This document shows, in pieces, positions 24,915-32,631 of a DNA stretch of 64,000 bases. The notes under the pieces were generated by a model. That model did not search any database, was not told the DNA's origin, and worked only from the letters and a program-made list of their open reading frames with translations. Each line of letters begins with the position of its first letter. The stretch's first letter is position 1. The position numbers and the translations under genes are program-made. Source of the stretch: Dongia_A sp035695765 (lineage in GTDB: Bacteria > Pseudomonadota > Alphaproteobacteria > Dongiales > Dongiaceae); NCBI GenBank assembly GCA_035695765.1, contig DASRRI010000127.1, forward strand, positions 22,156-86,155, read 5' to 3'.

Positions 24915-27900
24915 TCAAGCAGTCGCCCGCTTCTCGTCCAACTGCTTCAGCGAGTGATCGATCCATTGGACAGTCAGCTTTTCATGGACCGAGTTCTGGC
25001 CGAGGCGCAGTCGCAGGGCTCCGAAATCCACCTCGTCCAGCTTCTGGTCCTGGTTGAAGCAGGAGAACACGACCGTTTCTTCGCCGGTCACCGGATCCTT
25101 GTGCGGCTGCAGGCACTGGGCGCAGACCTCTTTCATCATGCATTGCATGGGCGAGTTGATGGAGCCGATCGCGCAATGCGACGCCTTGAGATAGGACTTC
25201 AGCACTTCGTGCCGGGCCCGCGCCACGGCATTCATCATGCCGTCGGAGCCGATCGCGATGACGCGGTCGACATCCTGGATTTTGATCACGGTCTCGCCGA
25301 GGTCGCCTTTGGCGTAGCTCAAGATCGCCTGCACGATGTTGCCGACAAAGGTCTTGTCCTGCGGCCGGTCGGCGGTGAAGCCTGGCCCTTCGTCGCTGGC
25401 CCACACCACCACGTCGGAAGCCGCCTCGATTTCTTCGATCTTGTAGCGGTCCTGCAGCTTCTTGTAGCCGGCGAAATAGACGACCTTCGATCCCGCCGCT
25501 TTCAACGCGCGACCGATCGAGAACAGCACCGCATTGCCGAGCCCGCCGCCCGCCAGAAGTACGGTCTCGCCTGCCGGCGTTTCCGTCGGTGTCCCGGTCG
25601 GACCCATCAGGATCACCGGCTCGTCCGGCTGCAGCCACGCACATAGTTCGGATGACCCGCCCATTTCGAGGACGATCAGGCCAACCAGGCCCTCTTTCAC
25701 GTCCGTCCAGGCGCCGGTGAGGGCGAGGCCTTCCATGGTGAGGCGCGTGTCGCGGGTCTTGTGCGCGAGGGTCTCGAAATTCTGCAGGCGGTAGAATTCG
25801 CCGGGCAGGAAGTTGGCGGCCGCCTGCGGTGCTTCCACCACCACTTCGACGATGGTCGGCGTCAGGCGGTTGACGGTGCGGATCTTCGCGCGCAGGCGAC
25901 GGTTGAGACCGGTCAGGAACGCGCTGTGATCCGTGCCGCTCGCTGCCGGCAGACGCGCCAAGGACTGCGAGACCACTGGCCAGCCGAGCTTGGCGCTGCC
26001 CATCGCCTTCACGACGTTGCCGGCGAAGGAGGGATGCAGATCGCCAAAGAAGCTAACGGTGCGGCCATCGGGGCGCATCTCTGTGATGACGCGCACCTCT
26101 GTGGGCTTGGCCAGCTTCTCCGGCTTCACCACTGCGCCCTCGTCGTTCAGCGCCTGGAAATACTGCCCGTCGACCCGGAAGTTCTCCGCATCTTCGCGCG
26201 CCAGGACAGTATTGGGCCGCGTGCCTGCCGCCACCAGGACAGCGCGTGCGGGGAAGGAGACGGCGGCGCCCTCCGCGTTCTTGAAATGGATGCGCTCGGC
26301 ATGGCCGGTCGCATCCTGGTCGATGCGCGTCGGTGTCAGGCCCTCGGCGAAGCGGATGCCTTCCTCCATCGCCTTTTCCACTTCCTCGTGGTTCAGCGTA
26401 TAGGAGGGCGAATCGATCAGGCGCCGGCGATAGGCGATGGTGACACCGCCCCAGCCGTCGATCAGCTTGGCAAGCTTGGGCGCTTCGCCGGCCGCCGCAG
26501 CACGCGCGCGCTCGGCGCGGAACGCCTTGGCATGGGCGACGAACTCGTCAGCCACTTCCAGTTCGATCGCGGAGAACTTCGCGCGCACGCCTTGCTCGCC
26601 ATGCTCGGCAAACAGCGCCTCGTAGCGCTTCAGGAACTTCTCGACCTGCACCGGGTAATAGGCCATCGCCTCGGTCGCGGTATCGATCGCGGTCAGGCCG
26701 CCGCCGATCACCACGCTGGGCAGGCGGAGCTGCAAGTTGGCAATCGAGTCCTGCTTGGCCGCGCCGGTCAGTTGCAGCGCCATCAGGAAGTCGGACGCCA
26801 TGCGCACGCCGCGCGCTAGGCCGCCGGGGATCGAGAGCAAGGTCGGCTTGCCGGCGCCGAGCGCCAGCGCAACGTGGTCGAAGCCCATCTCGAACGCCTG
26901 CTCCGCCGTGATGGTGCCGCCGAAGCGGACACCGCCGAACATCGCGAAACTTGCGCGCCGCTCCAGCAGCAGGCGGATGATCTTGAGGAAATTCTTGTCC
27001 CACCGCACGGTGATGCCGTATTCGGCGACGCCGCCGAAGCCTGCCATCACGCGGTCATTGAGGTCTTCCTGCAATTCGCTGAGGTGCCGGATCGGCTTGA
27101 ACGGCGCGCGCGTTCCGTCTGGCTTCACGCCGGACACTGCGCTGTCGAGCGGCTCGATCTTGAGGCCGTCGATCGCGACCACGGTATGGCCATCATTGAG
27201 CAGGTAGTGTGAGAGCGTGTAGCCGGCGGGGCCGAGGCCGACCACCAGCACCTTGCGGCCGCTCGCCGGCTTGGCAATCGGCGCATGGATGTTGAGCGGG
27301 TTCCAGCGCGTCAGCAGCCCGTAGATCTCGAAGCCCCAGGGAAGCCCAAGCACGTCCTTGAGCGAGCGAGTCTCCGCCTGCGGAATGTCGACCGGGTCCT
27401 GCTTCTGATAGATGCACGATTTCATGCAGTCGTTGCAGATGCGGTGCCCGGTGGCGGCGCACATCGGATTATCGATCGCGATGATGCCGAGCGCGCCGAT
27501 CGGCAGGCCGTCGGCCTTCACCGTGTGCATCTCGGATATCTTCTCTTCGAGCGGACAGCCCGCCAGCGTCACGCCGAACACGCTCTTCTTGAACGTGCCG
27601 TCCTTTTCCTTGAGCCCGCGCGAGCAGCTGTCCTTGCTCTGGTTGTGGCAGAAGATGCAGTAATTGACCTGGTCCAGCGCGTGGTTGAGGTCCATGCCCT
27701 GATCGGTCAGGTGGAATCCTTCCCGCGCGCGCAGCTTGTCTTCGGCCAGCTTCAGCGTCGGGATGCCATGCCGCGTCTCCGATTCCAGATGCACCAGATG
27801 CATCGGATCAACTTTGCGCGGTGCCTTGAACAGCACGCCCTTGCGGTGCAGGGCCTTGCCTTCCGGCGTCTGGGTTGCCCACGCCGCGTATTTGGTGGCG

Positions 27901-28385
27901 AGGTCGAGCTCGTGTGCGTGATTGGCTTCGTTCTTCAGCCAGATATCGACATGCGTCGCGAAGCTCAGCTCGTCGAACTTACCGCCGATCAGCGGGGTCA
28001 GCTCCGCGCGCAACGCGTCGGCGTCGAGCGCCGCAGCCGCTGCTTCGTTGTGGGCCTTGAGAGCGCGCCGCTGCACGAACAGGCGCTTCACCGAATAGAG
28101 CGGCGCCAGGTCGGTGTGTTGCTTGCGAAGGGCGCTGAGCTCGGCCGTGATCCCGAACAGCTCGCCGAGGAAGTCGTCCAGATGCGCCGCGGCGGCGATG
28201 ATCAGTGCTGACTCGGCTTTGCTGTCGAGCGTCGCCGGTTCCGCCCGCGCCGCCATCAGGCGGCCGGCCAATCCTTCATCCGCCGCGCGGAGGTGACCTA
28301 CGAACAAACCATCGATCCGCGCCAGCCCGGCCGGATCATACAAATCTTCAAAATGCAGCCCGTGCGCGAGGCGCAGCTCGGACAT
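24915..28385 (-). CDS. Large Fe-S/FAD oxidoreductase: GltD-like module fused to a ferredoxin-reductase module
   Basis: The 1156-residue electron-transfer protein has four parts. Residues 1-230 are helical and unique. Residues 240-330 hold cysteines 243, 246, 254, 277, 309, 317, 320 and 324 (CIFCHNQSKDSC, CNDCMKSC), probably two Fe-S clusters as in GltD-like subunits. Residues 378-830 form a two-dinucleotide flavoprotein (VVGLGPAGYTLS at 381-392; VVIGGGLTAIDTATEA near 558-573). Residues 850-1156 form a ferredoxin-NADP-reductase/PyrK-like module (FLPGEFYRLQNF, LLAGGGLGNAVLFSIGRAL) ending in CMMKEVCAQC (1082-1091) and C1109 for another cluster. It probably supplies low-potential electrons for methyl-group chemistry. 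First gene of the minus-strand cluster. Confidence 0.85.
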   Translation of the reverse strand: MSELRLAHGLHFEDLYDPAGLARIDGLFVGHLRAADEGLAGRLMAARAEPATLDSKAESALIIAAAAHLDDFLGELFGITAELSALRKQHTDLAPLYSVKRLFVQRRALKAHNEAAAAALDADALRAELTPLIGGKFDELSFATHVDIWLKNEANHAHELDLATKYAAWATQTPEGKALHRKGVLFKAPRKVDPMHLVHLESETRHGIPTLKLAEDKLRAREGFHLTDQGMDLNHALDQVNYCIFCHNQSKDSCSRGLKEKDGTFKKSVFGVTLAGCPLEEKISEMHTVKADGLPIGALGIIAIDNPMCAATGHRICNDCMKSCIYQKQDPVDIPQAETRSLKDVLGLPWGFEIYGLLTRWNPLNIHAPIAKPASGRKVLVVGLGPAGYTLSHYLLNDGHTVVAIDGLKIEPLDSAVSGVKPDGTRAPFKPIRHLSELQEDLNDRVMAGFGGVAEYGITVRWDKNFLKIIRLLLERRASFAMFGGVRFGGTITAEQAFEMGFDHVALALGAGKPTLLSIPGGLARGVRMASDFLMALQLTGAAKQDSIANLQLRLPSVVIGGGLTAIDTATEAMAYYPVQVEKFLKRYEALFAEHGEQGVRAKFSAIELEVADEFVAHAKAFRAERARAAAAGEAPKLAKLIDGWGGVTIAYRRRLIDSPSYTLNHEEVEKAMEEGIRFAEGLTPTRIDQDATGHAERIHFKNAEGAAVSFPARAVLVAAGTRPNTVLAREDAENFRVDGQYFQALNDEGAVVKPEKLAKPTEVRVITEMRPDGRTVSFFGDLHPSFAGNVVKAMGSAKLGWPVVSQSLARLPAASGTDHSAFLTGLNRRLRAKIRTVNRLTPTIVEVVVEAPQAAANFLPGEFYRLQNFETLAHKTRDTRLTMEGLALTGAWTDVKEGLVGLIVLEMGGSSELCAWLQPDEPVILMGPTGTPTETPAGETVLLAGGGLGNAVLFSIGRALKAAGSKVVYFAGYKKLQDRYKIEEIEAASDVVVWASDEGPGFTADRPQDKTFVGNIVQAILSYAKGDLGETVIKIQDVDRVIAIGSDGMMNAVARARHEVLKSYLKASHCAIGSINSPMQCMMKEVCAQCLQPHKDPVTGEETVVFSCFNQDQKLDEVDFGALRLRLGQNSVHEKLTVQWIDHSLKQLDEKRATA

Positions 28386-28594
28386 CTTAGGTCCTCTAAA
28401 TCACAGATAAATCTTGGGAAATTGGCCCAATCTTGTGGCCGTTCTTACAAGCTGGCCTGGGTAAATGCAAGAAACGTTCAGCCCATTTATGCATCAAAAC
28501 AGTGTAAAATTGGCATTATTGTGCGAAATAATTTGTTCCTAGCATTCCGCCGCAACAGAACCGGCCTATGTTTAGGAGATATGGGAGTTCCACG

Positions 28595-29263
28595 ATGGCA
28601 GACCAGGACAATGAGGCGGGCCAGTTCCGCGAGAAACTGATTCGCCGCAAGCAGGAATGGGCCGCAGAGGGCCGCCTGCTGACCGGCCGGACGTCCCGGC
28701 CCGAGGCGGAGCGCCTGCCGCCCGGTCAGCGCCAGGTGAAGAACTGGCCGGTCCTGGACCTCGGCGCCCAGCCAAAGATCGATCTCAAGCTCTGGCGGCT
28801 CACGATCGACGGCTTGGTGGAAAACCCGGTCTCGCTGGATTGGCGGAAACTCCAGGACCTGCCGCACTCCGAAGCGACCAGCGACATCCATTGCGTGACC
28901 GCCTGGTCGCGCTACGACAATCGCTGGCGCGGCGTCCTGGTGAGCGACCTGCTGGCGCTGGTGCGGCCGAAGCCCCAGGCCAAGTTCGTCCTGTTCCAGT
29001 CTTACGACACCTACACGACGAATCTGCCGCTGGCGGAATTCGCTGTCCCCGACGCACTGCTCGCGACTCATTGGGAGGGCGAGCCGCTGAGCGTGGAGCA
29101 TGGCGGGCCGCTGCGCGTGGTGGTCCCGCAGCTGTACTTCTGGAAAAGCGCCAAGTGGGTGAAGCGGATCAGCTTCGTTGCCGAAGACCAGCCCGGCTTC
29201 TGGGAAGTGCGCGGCTATCACAATCACGGCGATCCCTGGGAAGAGGAGCGTTACAGCGACTGA
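28595..29263 (+). CDS. Sulfite-oxidase-like molybdopterin oxidoreductase
   Basis: This 222-residue protein has the oxidoreductase molybdopterin-binding fold (YedY/SUOX type) and no dimerisation domain. The Mo-ligand cysteine is in SDIHCVTAWSRYDN. Other family parts are WRGVLVSDLL, YTTNLPLAEF, EHGGPLRVVVPQLYFWKSAKWV and the terminal GYHNHGDPWEEERY. No signal peptide is seen, so unlike MsrP it may stay in the cytoplasm. I chose the ATG at 28595 for a GGGAG site 7 bases upstream. Single-gene unit, with the AT-rich gap 28386-28594 as likely promoter region shared with the divergent flavoprotein. Confidence 0.88.
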   Translation: MADQDNEAGQFREKLIRRKQEWAAEGRLLTGRTSRPEAERLPPGQRQVKNWPVLDLGAQPKIDLKLWRLTIDGLVENPVSLDWRKLQDLPHSEATSDIHCVTAWSRYDNRWRGVLVSDLLALVRPKPQAKFVLFQSYDTYTTNLPLAEFAVPDALLATHWEGEPLSVEHGGPLRVVVPQLYFWKSAKWVKRISFVAEDQPGFWEVRGYHNHGDPWEEERYSD

Positions 29264-29264
29264 A

Positions 29265-29351
29265 GCATTTTCCGCCGAAGTGGACGCCGGTTCGGCGTAG
29301 AAAATGCGACCAACCGAAGGTAAGAGCATGATCCATTTGAGGATCATGCTC
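29265..29351. repeat. Two palindromic intergenic hairpins (REP-like, possible terminator)
   Basis: Hairpin 1: GCATTTTC (29265-29272) with GAAAATGC (29300-29307), and inside it GCCGAA/TTCGGC (29274-29279, 29291-29296). Hairpin 2: GAGCATGATCC (29324-29334), loop ATTTGA, GGATCATGCTC (29341-29351), a perfect 11-bp stem. Elements with GAGCATGATC arms are common dispersed repeats in alphaproteobacteria. They lie between the molybdoenzyme and TPR genes and no T-run follows, so termination is uncertain. Confidence 0.6.
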
Positions 29352-29479
29352 TCGCTGTCACGTTCTTGTGATGCCAGAGACCGTGTCAGCGTCGCATCAT
29401 CTGTGACTTGCTTCACTGCCCGCGCGTGCCTGCCGGGACAGGATAGGTTTCGACATTTCGACAAAGGGAGAAGCATGTC

Positions 29480-29953
29480 ATGAAGCAGAGTGATTTCCGC
29501 GCCGCGGCGATCGTGGTGCTGGGCCTTCTGGCCCTGCCGGGCGTGGGCTATGCCGCTGGCACCAGCTCGTCCTCTGAATCGGAGAAGCCTGACCTCTACA
29601 AGCAGGCCGAGGATCTGATCGACGACGAGGAATATGCCAAGGCGATTCCCGTGCTGCAGCAATCGATCCAGGAAAAGGGCGAATATGCCGACGCGCTCAA
29701 CCTGCTCGGCTTCGCGAACCGCAAGCTGGGCGACCAGGCCAAGGCGATGACCTATTACACCAAGGCCCTCAACAAGGAACCGAACCATCTCGGCGCCAAC
29801 GAATATATGGGCGAGCTCTATCTCGAGATGAATGACCTGCCCAAGGCCGAGGAACGCCTCGCCGTGCTGAAGAACGTCTGTGGCGATTGCGACGAGTATG
29901 ACGAACTCGAGGACGAGATCGCCGACTACAAGGAAGAGCACGGGCTGTCGTAA
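29480..29953 (+). CDS. Secreted tetratricopeptide-repeat protein
   Basis: The 157-residue precursor has a signal peptide (residues 1-24, VVLGLLALPGVGYA) and at least three TPR units: LYKQAEDLIDDEEYAKAIPV, YADALNLLGFANRKLGDQ and MTYYTKALNKEPNHLGAN, followed by LPKAEERLAVLKNV. The GDCDEYDEL segment near the end has two cysteines that may form a disulfide. It should be a periplasmic protein-interaction scaffold. GGGAG lies 9 bases before the ATG. No operon partner. Confidence 0.85.
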   Translation: MKQSDFRAAAIVVLGLLALPGVGYAAGTSSSSESEKPDLYKQAEDLIDDEEYAKAIPVLQQSIQEKGEYADALNLLGFANRKLGDQAKAMTYYTKALNKEPNHLGANEYMGELYLEMNDLPKAEERLAVLKNVCGDCDEYDELEDEIADYKEEHGLS

Positions 29954-29983
29954 GCGACGCGCTCATTTCGCACCGTACTCTCA

Positions 29984-30136
29984 CCGTCACGCCGGCCAAG
30001 CCCTCGGGTCTGCGCTATGCGTGGCCCAAGGACAGGCTCCACGCGAGCCGGGGTCCACTCCTCCACCGCTCTTGCGTTTGCGCCACGGACCCCGCATCAC
30101 GCCGCTTCGCGGCTGTCCGGCTGTCCGGGGTGACGG
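29984..30136. repeat. Intergenic element bounded by CCGTCAC/GTGACGG
   Basis: The gap 29954-30160 has no gene. CCGTCAC (29984-29990) and GTGACGG (30130-30136) are inverted at the ends of a 153-base stretch that contains CCGGGGTCC and GGACCCCG blocks. It resembles the CCGGGGTGACG type of dispersed repeat seen between genes in alphaproteobacteria. Classification is by appearance only. Confidence 0.4.
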
Positions 30137-30160
30137 GCGGGAGGGTGGCCAACGGGCGCG

Positions 30161-30830
30161 CTATTTCCGACGCCTCACCAGCGCATACCCCCTCGGCTCC
30201 CCCGTCTTGCGGCTCTGCGTTGCCATCCCCTTGGCGAGGCGCGGCAGCGGGGCCCACATCGGCTCGTAGTCCTTCTTGTAGACATCGAGCATGAGCACGA
30301 GGTCGCGCGTCGCGTCATAAGCGCCGATGGGCGAGAAGTGGCCGACGTCGACGCCATCGCCATACAACAGGTCGAGGTGGAAGTTAGCGGCGGCGAAGCT
30401 TACATCGCCGTTCTCCATCGCAGTCAGGGCCGCGCGCAGGCCCGCGATGGCGGCTTCGGCGTCGGTGACCGGCGCGATTGCGACGTTCCAGCTGCCGGCG
30501 CATTCATAGCATAGCAGCGCGCGTTCCATCACCGCGGCGAATTCCGCCAGGCTGAGCCCCGTTGCCATCCTGCGCGACCGCATCGCGCCAGGCGCCGTCC
30601 GAAAGCTTGTCCAGCAGGCTCGCCTCGCTGACGGGGCCGTCGATGCGGAGACGTCCCTCGCGCCCGCGCACCGCATTGATCAGCATCACGGAGGTGGCGA
30701 GCGAGCAGGAGGAATCCGTCGCCTGCTGGATCAGATGCGGCGCGATCGACCAATAGGCGCTGCCCGACGCGCCACGCAGATAAGCGTGATCCATCCGCAG
30801 CGGGATCAGCTCTGGAGAATGGCGATGCAT
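30161..30830 (-). pseudogene. Phytochelatin-synthase-family peptidase, split by a frameshift
   Basis: Two overlapping minus-strand frames form one papain-like protein of about 222 residues. The N-terminal part (30830 to about 30560) has YWSIAPHLIQQ and TDSSCSLATSVMLINA with the oxyanion Gln and nucleophile Cys. The C-terminal part has FAAVMERALL, AAANFHLDLL, GHFSPIGAYDATRDLVLMLDV with catalytic His and Asp, and YEPMWAPL. The frame changes in the run CCCC at 30557-30560 (GGGG on minus). Removing one base gives DGNGLSLAEF and a full catalytic triad. Bacterial homologues cleave glutathione or gamma-Glu-Cys peptides. It may be a real pseudogene or a sequencing slip. Confidence 0.75.
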
Positions 30831-30843
30831 GGGATTGTCCCTC

Positions 30844-31166
30844 TCATGCCGATGCCGGAATCAGGGCCGCATTGTCGATCGCGACGGCGACCAGCTTCTG
30901 TTCACGGCCGCGCAACGCGATCTCGCAGCGCCGTCCAGCAACGCCGCCAGGAGCAGCAACAATTCGAGCGGACGCCAGAAACCCAGGAACACCGAACGCC
31001 CCGACTCCATCGCCGACAGGGAGATCAGCCCCAAGCCGTGGTTGAGATTGTGGGTCAGGACGTAGAAGAACAGGATGAGCCCGGTGGCGAGGCGGGTGAC
31101 GGCAATGATCCATCCCCAATGGCCGGTCGTCGGCACCGCGCATTGCCCCCTTGGCTGGCTGTTCAA
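30844..31166 (-). pseudogene. Remnant of an adenylate-cyclase N-terminal membrane domain
   Basis: The frame 31166-30861 encodes GWIIAVTRLATGLILFFYVLTHNLNHGLGLISLSAMESGRSVFLGFW, in segments matching the haem-anchor-like membrane region that precedes the catalytic domain in some alphaproteobacterial adenylate/guanylate cyclases. After RPLELLLLLAALLDG the likeness ends; a different frame continues with EIALRGREQKLVAVAIDNAAL to a stop at 30844. No cyclase domain follows. I read it as a truncated scar lying upstream of the broken phytochelatin synthase gene on the same strand. Confidence 0.55.
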
Positions 31167-31261
31167 GACTCTGGCTGGCGTGATATTAGACCGCCGCCCC
31201 GCCGCCGCAAATCCGGAGCTGGATTCCGGCGTGGCTTCGATTGTTTGATCCGGCAGGAATG

Positions 31262-31510
31262 ATGAGCGACGTCACCGAAGAACAGCGCCGCCTGGCGCGC
31301 GAGAAGCGCCGCGAAGAGCGCCGCCGCCTGCTGGCGAGCGGGCCGCCGTCGCCGTGCATCAGCGTATGCCAGGTCGACCCGAAAACCGGCTGGTGTATCG
31401 GCTGCCACCGCACGATCGACGAAATTCGCGACTGGATCATTTCAACGCCGGAGGAGCGGCAGAAGATCCTGGATGCGCTGGCGACGCGGCGGTCCGGTGG
31501 ATCGGACTAG
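31262..31510 (+). CDS. DUF1289 domain protein
   Basis: This small protein (82 residues from the second of two adjacent ATGs, 31259 and 31262) has the DUF1289 cysteine pattern SPCISVCQVDPKTGWCIGCHRTIDEIRDW: three paired cysteines that probably bind zinc or an Fe-S cluster. The N-terminal 25 residues are a charged helix (EEQRRLAREKRREERRR). Function unknown. AGGA lies just upstream. Followed after 33 bases by a flippase-like gene. Confidence 0.85.
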   Translation: MSDVTEEQRRLAREKRREERRRLLASGPPSPCISVCQVDPKTGWCIGCHRTIDEIRDWIISTPEERQKILDALATRRSGGSD

Positions 31511-31543
31511 AGCCGCGATGGCTGCCGACCGGAACCCCGACAG

Positions 31544-32539
31544 GTGACCGCGCGCGACCCGCGCGGGCGGCGTCCACGGCCACGGTGGCTGGTGCCGGTG
31601 CTGCAGCTGGCGGTCAGCGCCGGCCTGCTGGCGGCGCTCGTTACCGTGGTCAATTGGGACGCGCTGCGCGATGCAGCGGCCGCGCTCTCGGGCGGGAGGC
31701 TCGTCGTGGTCGGCGTGCTTTGCCTGGCCACGCAGGCCACCCTGGTGCTGCGCTGGCGTGCGCTGATCGACATGCTGGGCGTGCGGGAATCATGGGCACG
31801 ATCCTGGCACAGCGTGTTCGCCGGCCTGTTCCTGACCAACTTCCTGCCAGGTACCCTCGGCTCCGACAGCCTCAGGGTCGTACTCCTCACCAAGTCCTGC
31901 GGCCGCGCCTCGATCGCGATCGGCGCCGTCGCCTACGAGCGGTTGATGCAGCTTGCCCTCTATGTGCTCGTGGTGTCGGTCGCGGTACTGGCGCCGATGA
32001 CATGGCTTCAGGCGTGGCTGCGTGCCGTCATCGTGATCGCCGGCCCGGGCGCGGTCGCTCTCCTCGTCCTCATCCTCTACTGGCTCAGCCAGCGGTCGGT
32101 GGCAGATGGGGCCGGCGTTGGCAGAGGGTTGTTGCAAAGCGCCTGGCGGCTGTTCGCGACCATTCTGGTCGAAACCGGCCGGATGCAGACGCGCATGCGC
32201 CGCCACCGCCGCGCGGCGCTCGGATTCTGGGCGGCCAACATATTGAACGTCTGCCTCATTCTGACGATCTGGTCCGTCATTCTGTCCGACATGGGTCACG
32301 ATATCGGAATTCCGGCGATCATGCTGTCGGCGGGCGGCGCCGCAATCGCGACCGCGGTCCCGATCTCGCTCAATGGCATCGGCATCTTCGAAGCCATGGC
32401 CGTGACCCTGTTGAACCTGGCCGGCGTCCCGGCATCGCACGGGTTCCTGCTGGCGCTGATCATCCGCGCGCTCGTCCTGGCGACCAGCTTCGTCGGCTTG
32501 CCGAGCACGGTCCTGCTGTGGCGGGAACGCCGGTCCTAG
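31544..32539 (+). CDS. Flippase-like membrane protein (UPF0104/LPG synthase TM family)
   Basis: This 331-residue inner-membrane protein has about eight helices. Family features are LVLRWRALIDMLG, the conserved FAGLFLTNFLPGTLGSDSLRVVLL, and VAYERLMQLALYVL near the middle, then LNGIGIFEAMAVTLL late in the protein. Such proteins are the membrane half of lysylphosphatidylglycerol synthases or stand alone near lipid-linked glycan genes, where they are thought to move or recognise glycolipids. It starts with GTG. It leads a plus-strand run with asnB and a GT2 gene. Confidence 0.85.
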   Translation: MTARDPRGRRPRPRWLVPVLQLAVSAGLLAALVTVVNWDALRDAAAALSGGRLVVVGVLCLATQATLVLRWRALIDMLGVRESWARSWHSVFAGLFLTNFLPGTLGSDSLRVVLLTKSCGRASIAIGAVAYERLMQLALYVLVVSVAVLAPMTWLQAWLRAVIVIAGPGAVALLVLILYWLSQRSVADGAGVGRGLLQSAWRLFATILVETGRMQTRMRRHRRAALGFWAANILNVCLILTIWSVILSDMGHDIGIPAIMLSAGGAAIATAVPISLNGIGIFEAMAVTLLNLAGVPASHGFLLALIIRALVLATSFVGLPSTVLLWRERRS

Positions 32540-32631
32540 GGATCCGCGCGCCGGCCGCGCCGATTGCGGCAGGCTCCAATAGTTGCTACGCCTCAGCCTG
32601 ATAGCCCCATCGCAATCGGAGTTGGCGTCAC

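Noticed and set aside
18762..28385. Corrinoid-binding protein or trimethylamine-type methyltransferase in the cluster
   Set aside because: I looked for the B12-binding DxHxxG pattern and MttB-like sequence in all genes of the region and found none; they must be elsewhere if the pathway works.
28386..28594. Search for sigma-70 promoters in the AT-rich gap between the Fe-S/FAD gene and the molybdoenzyme gene
   Set aside because: Several TTG and TA-rich words exist but no pair with 16-18-base spacing was convincing on either strand.
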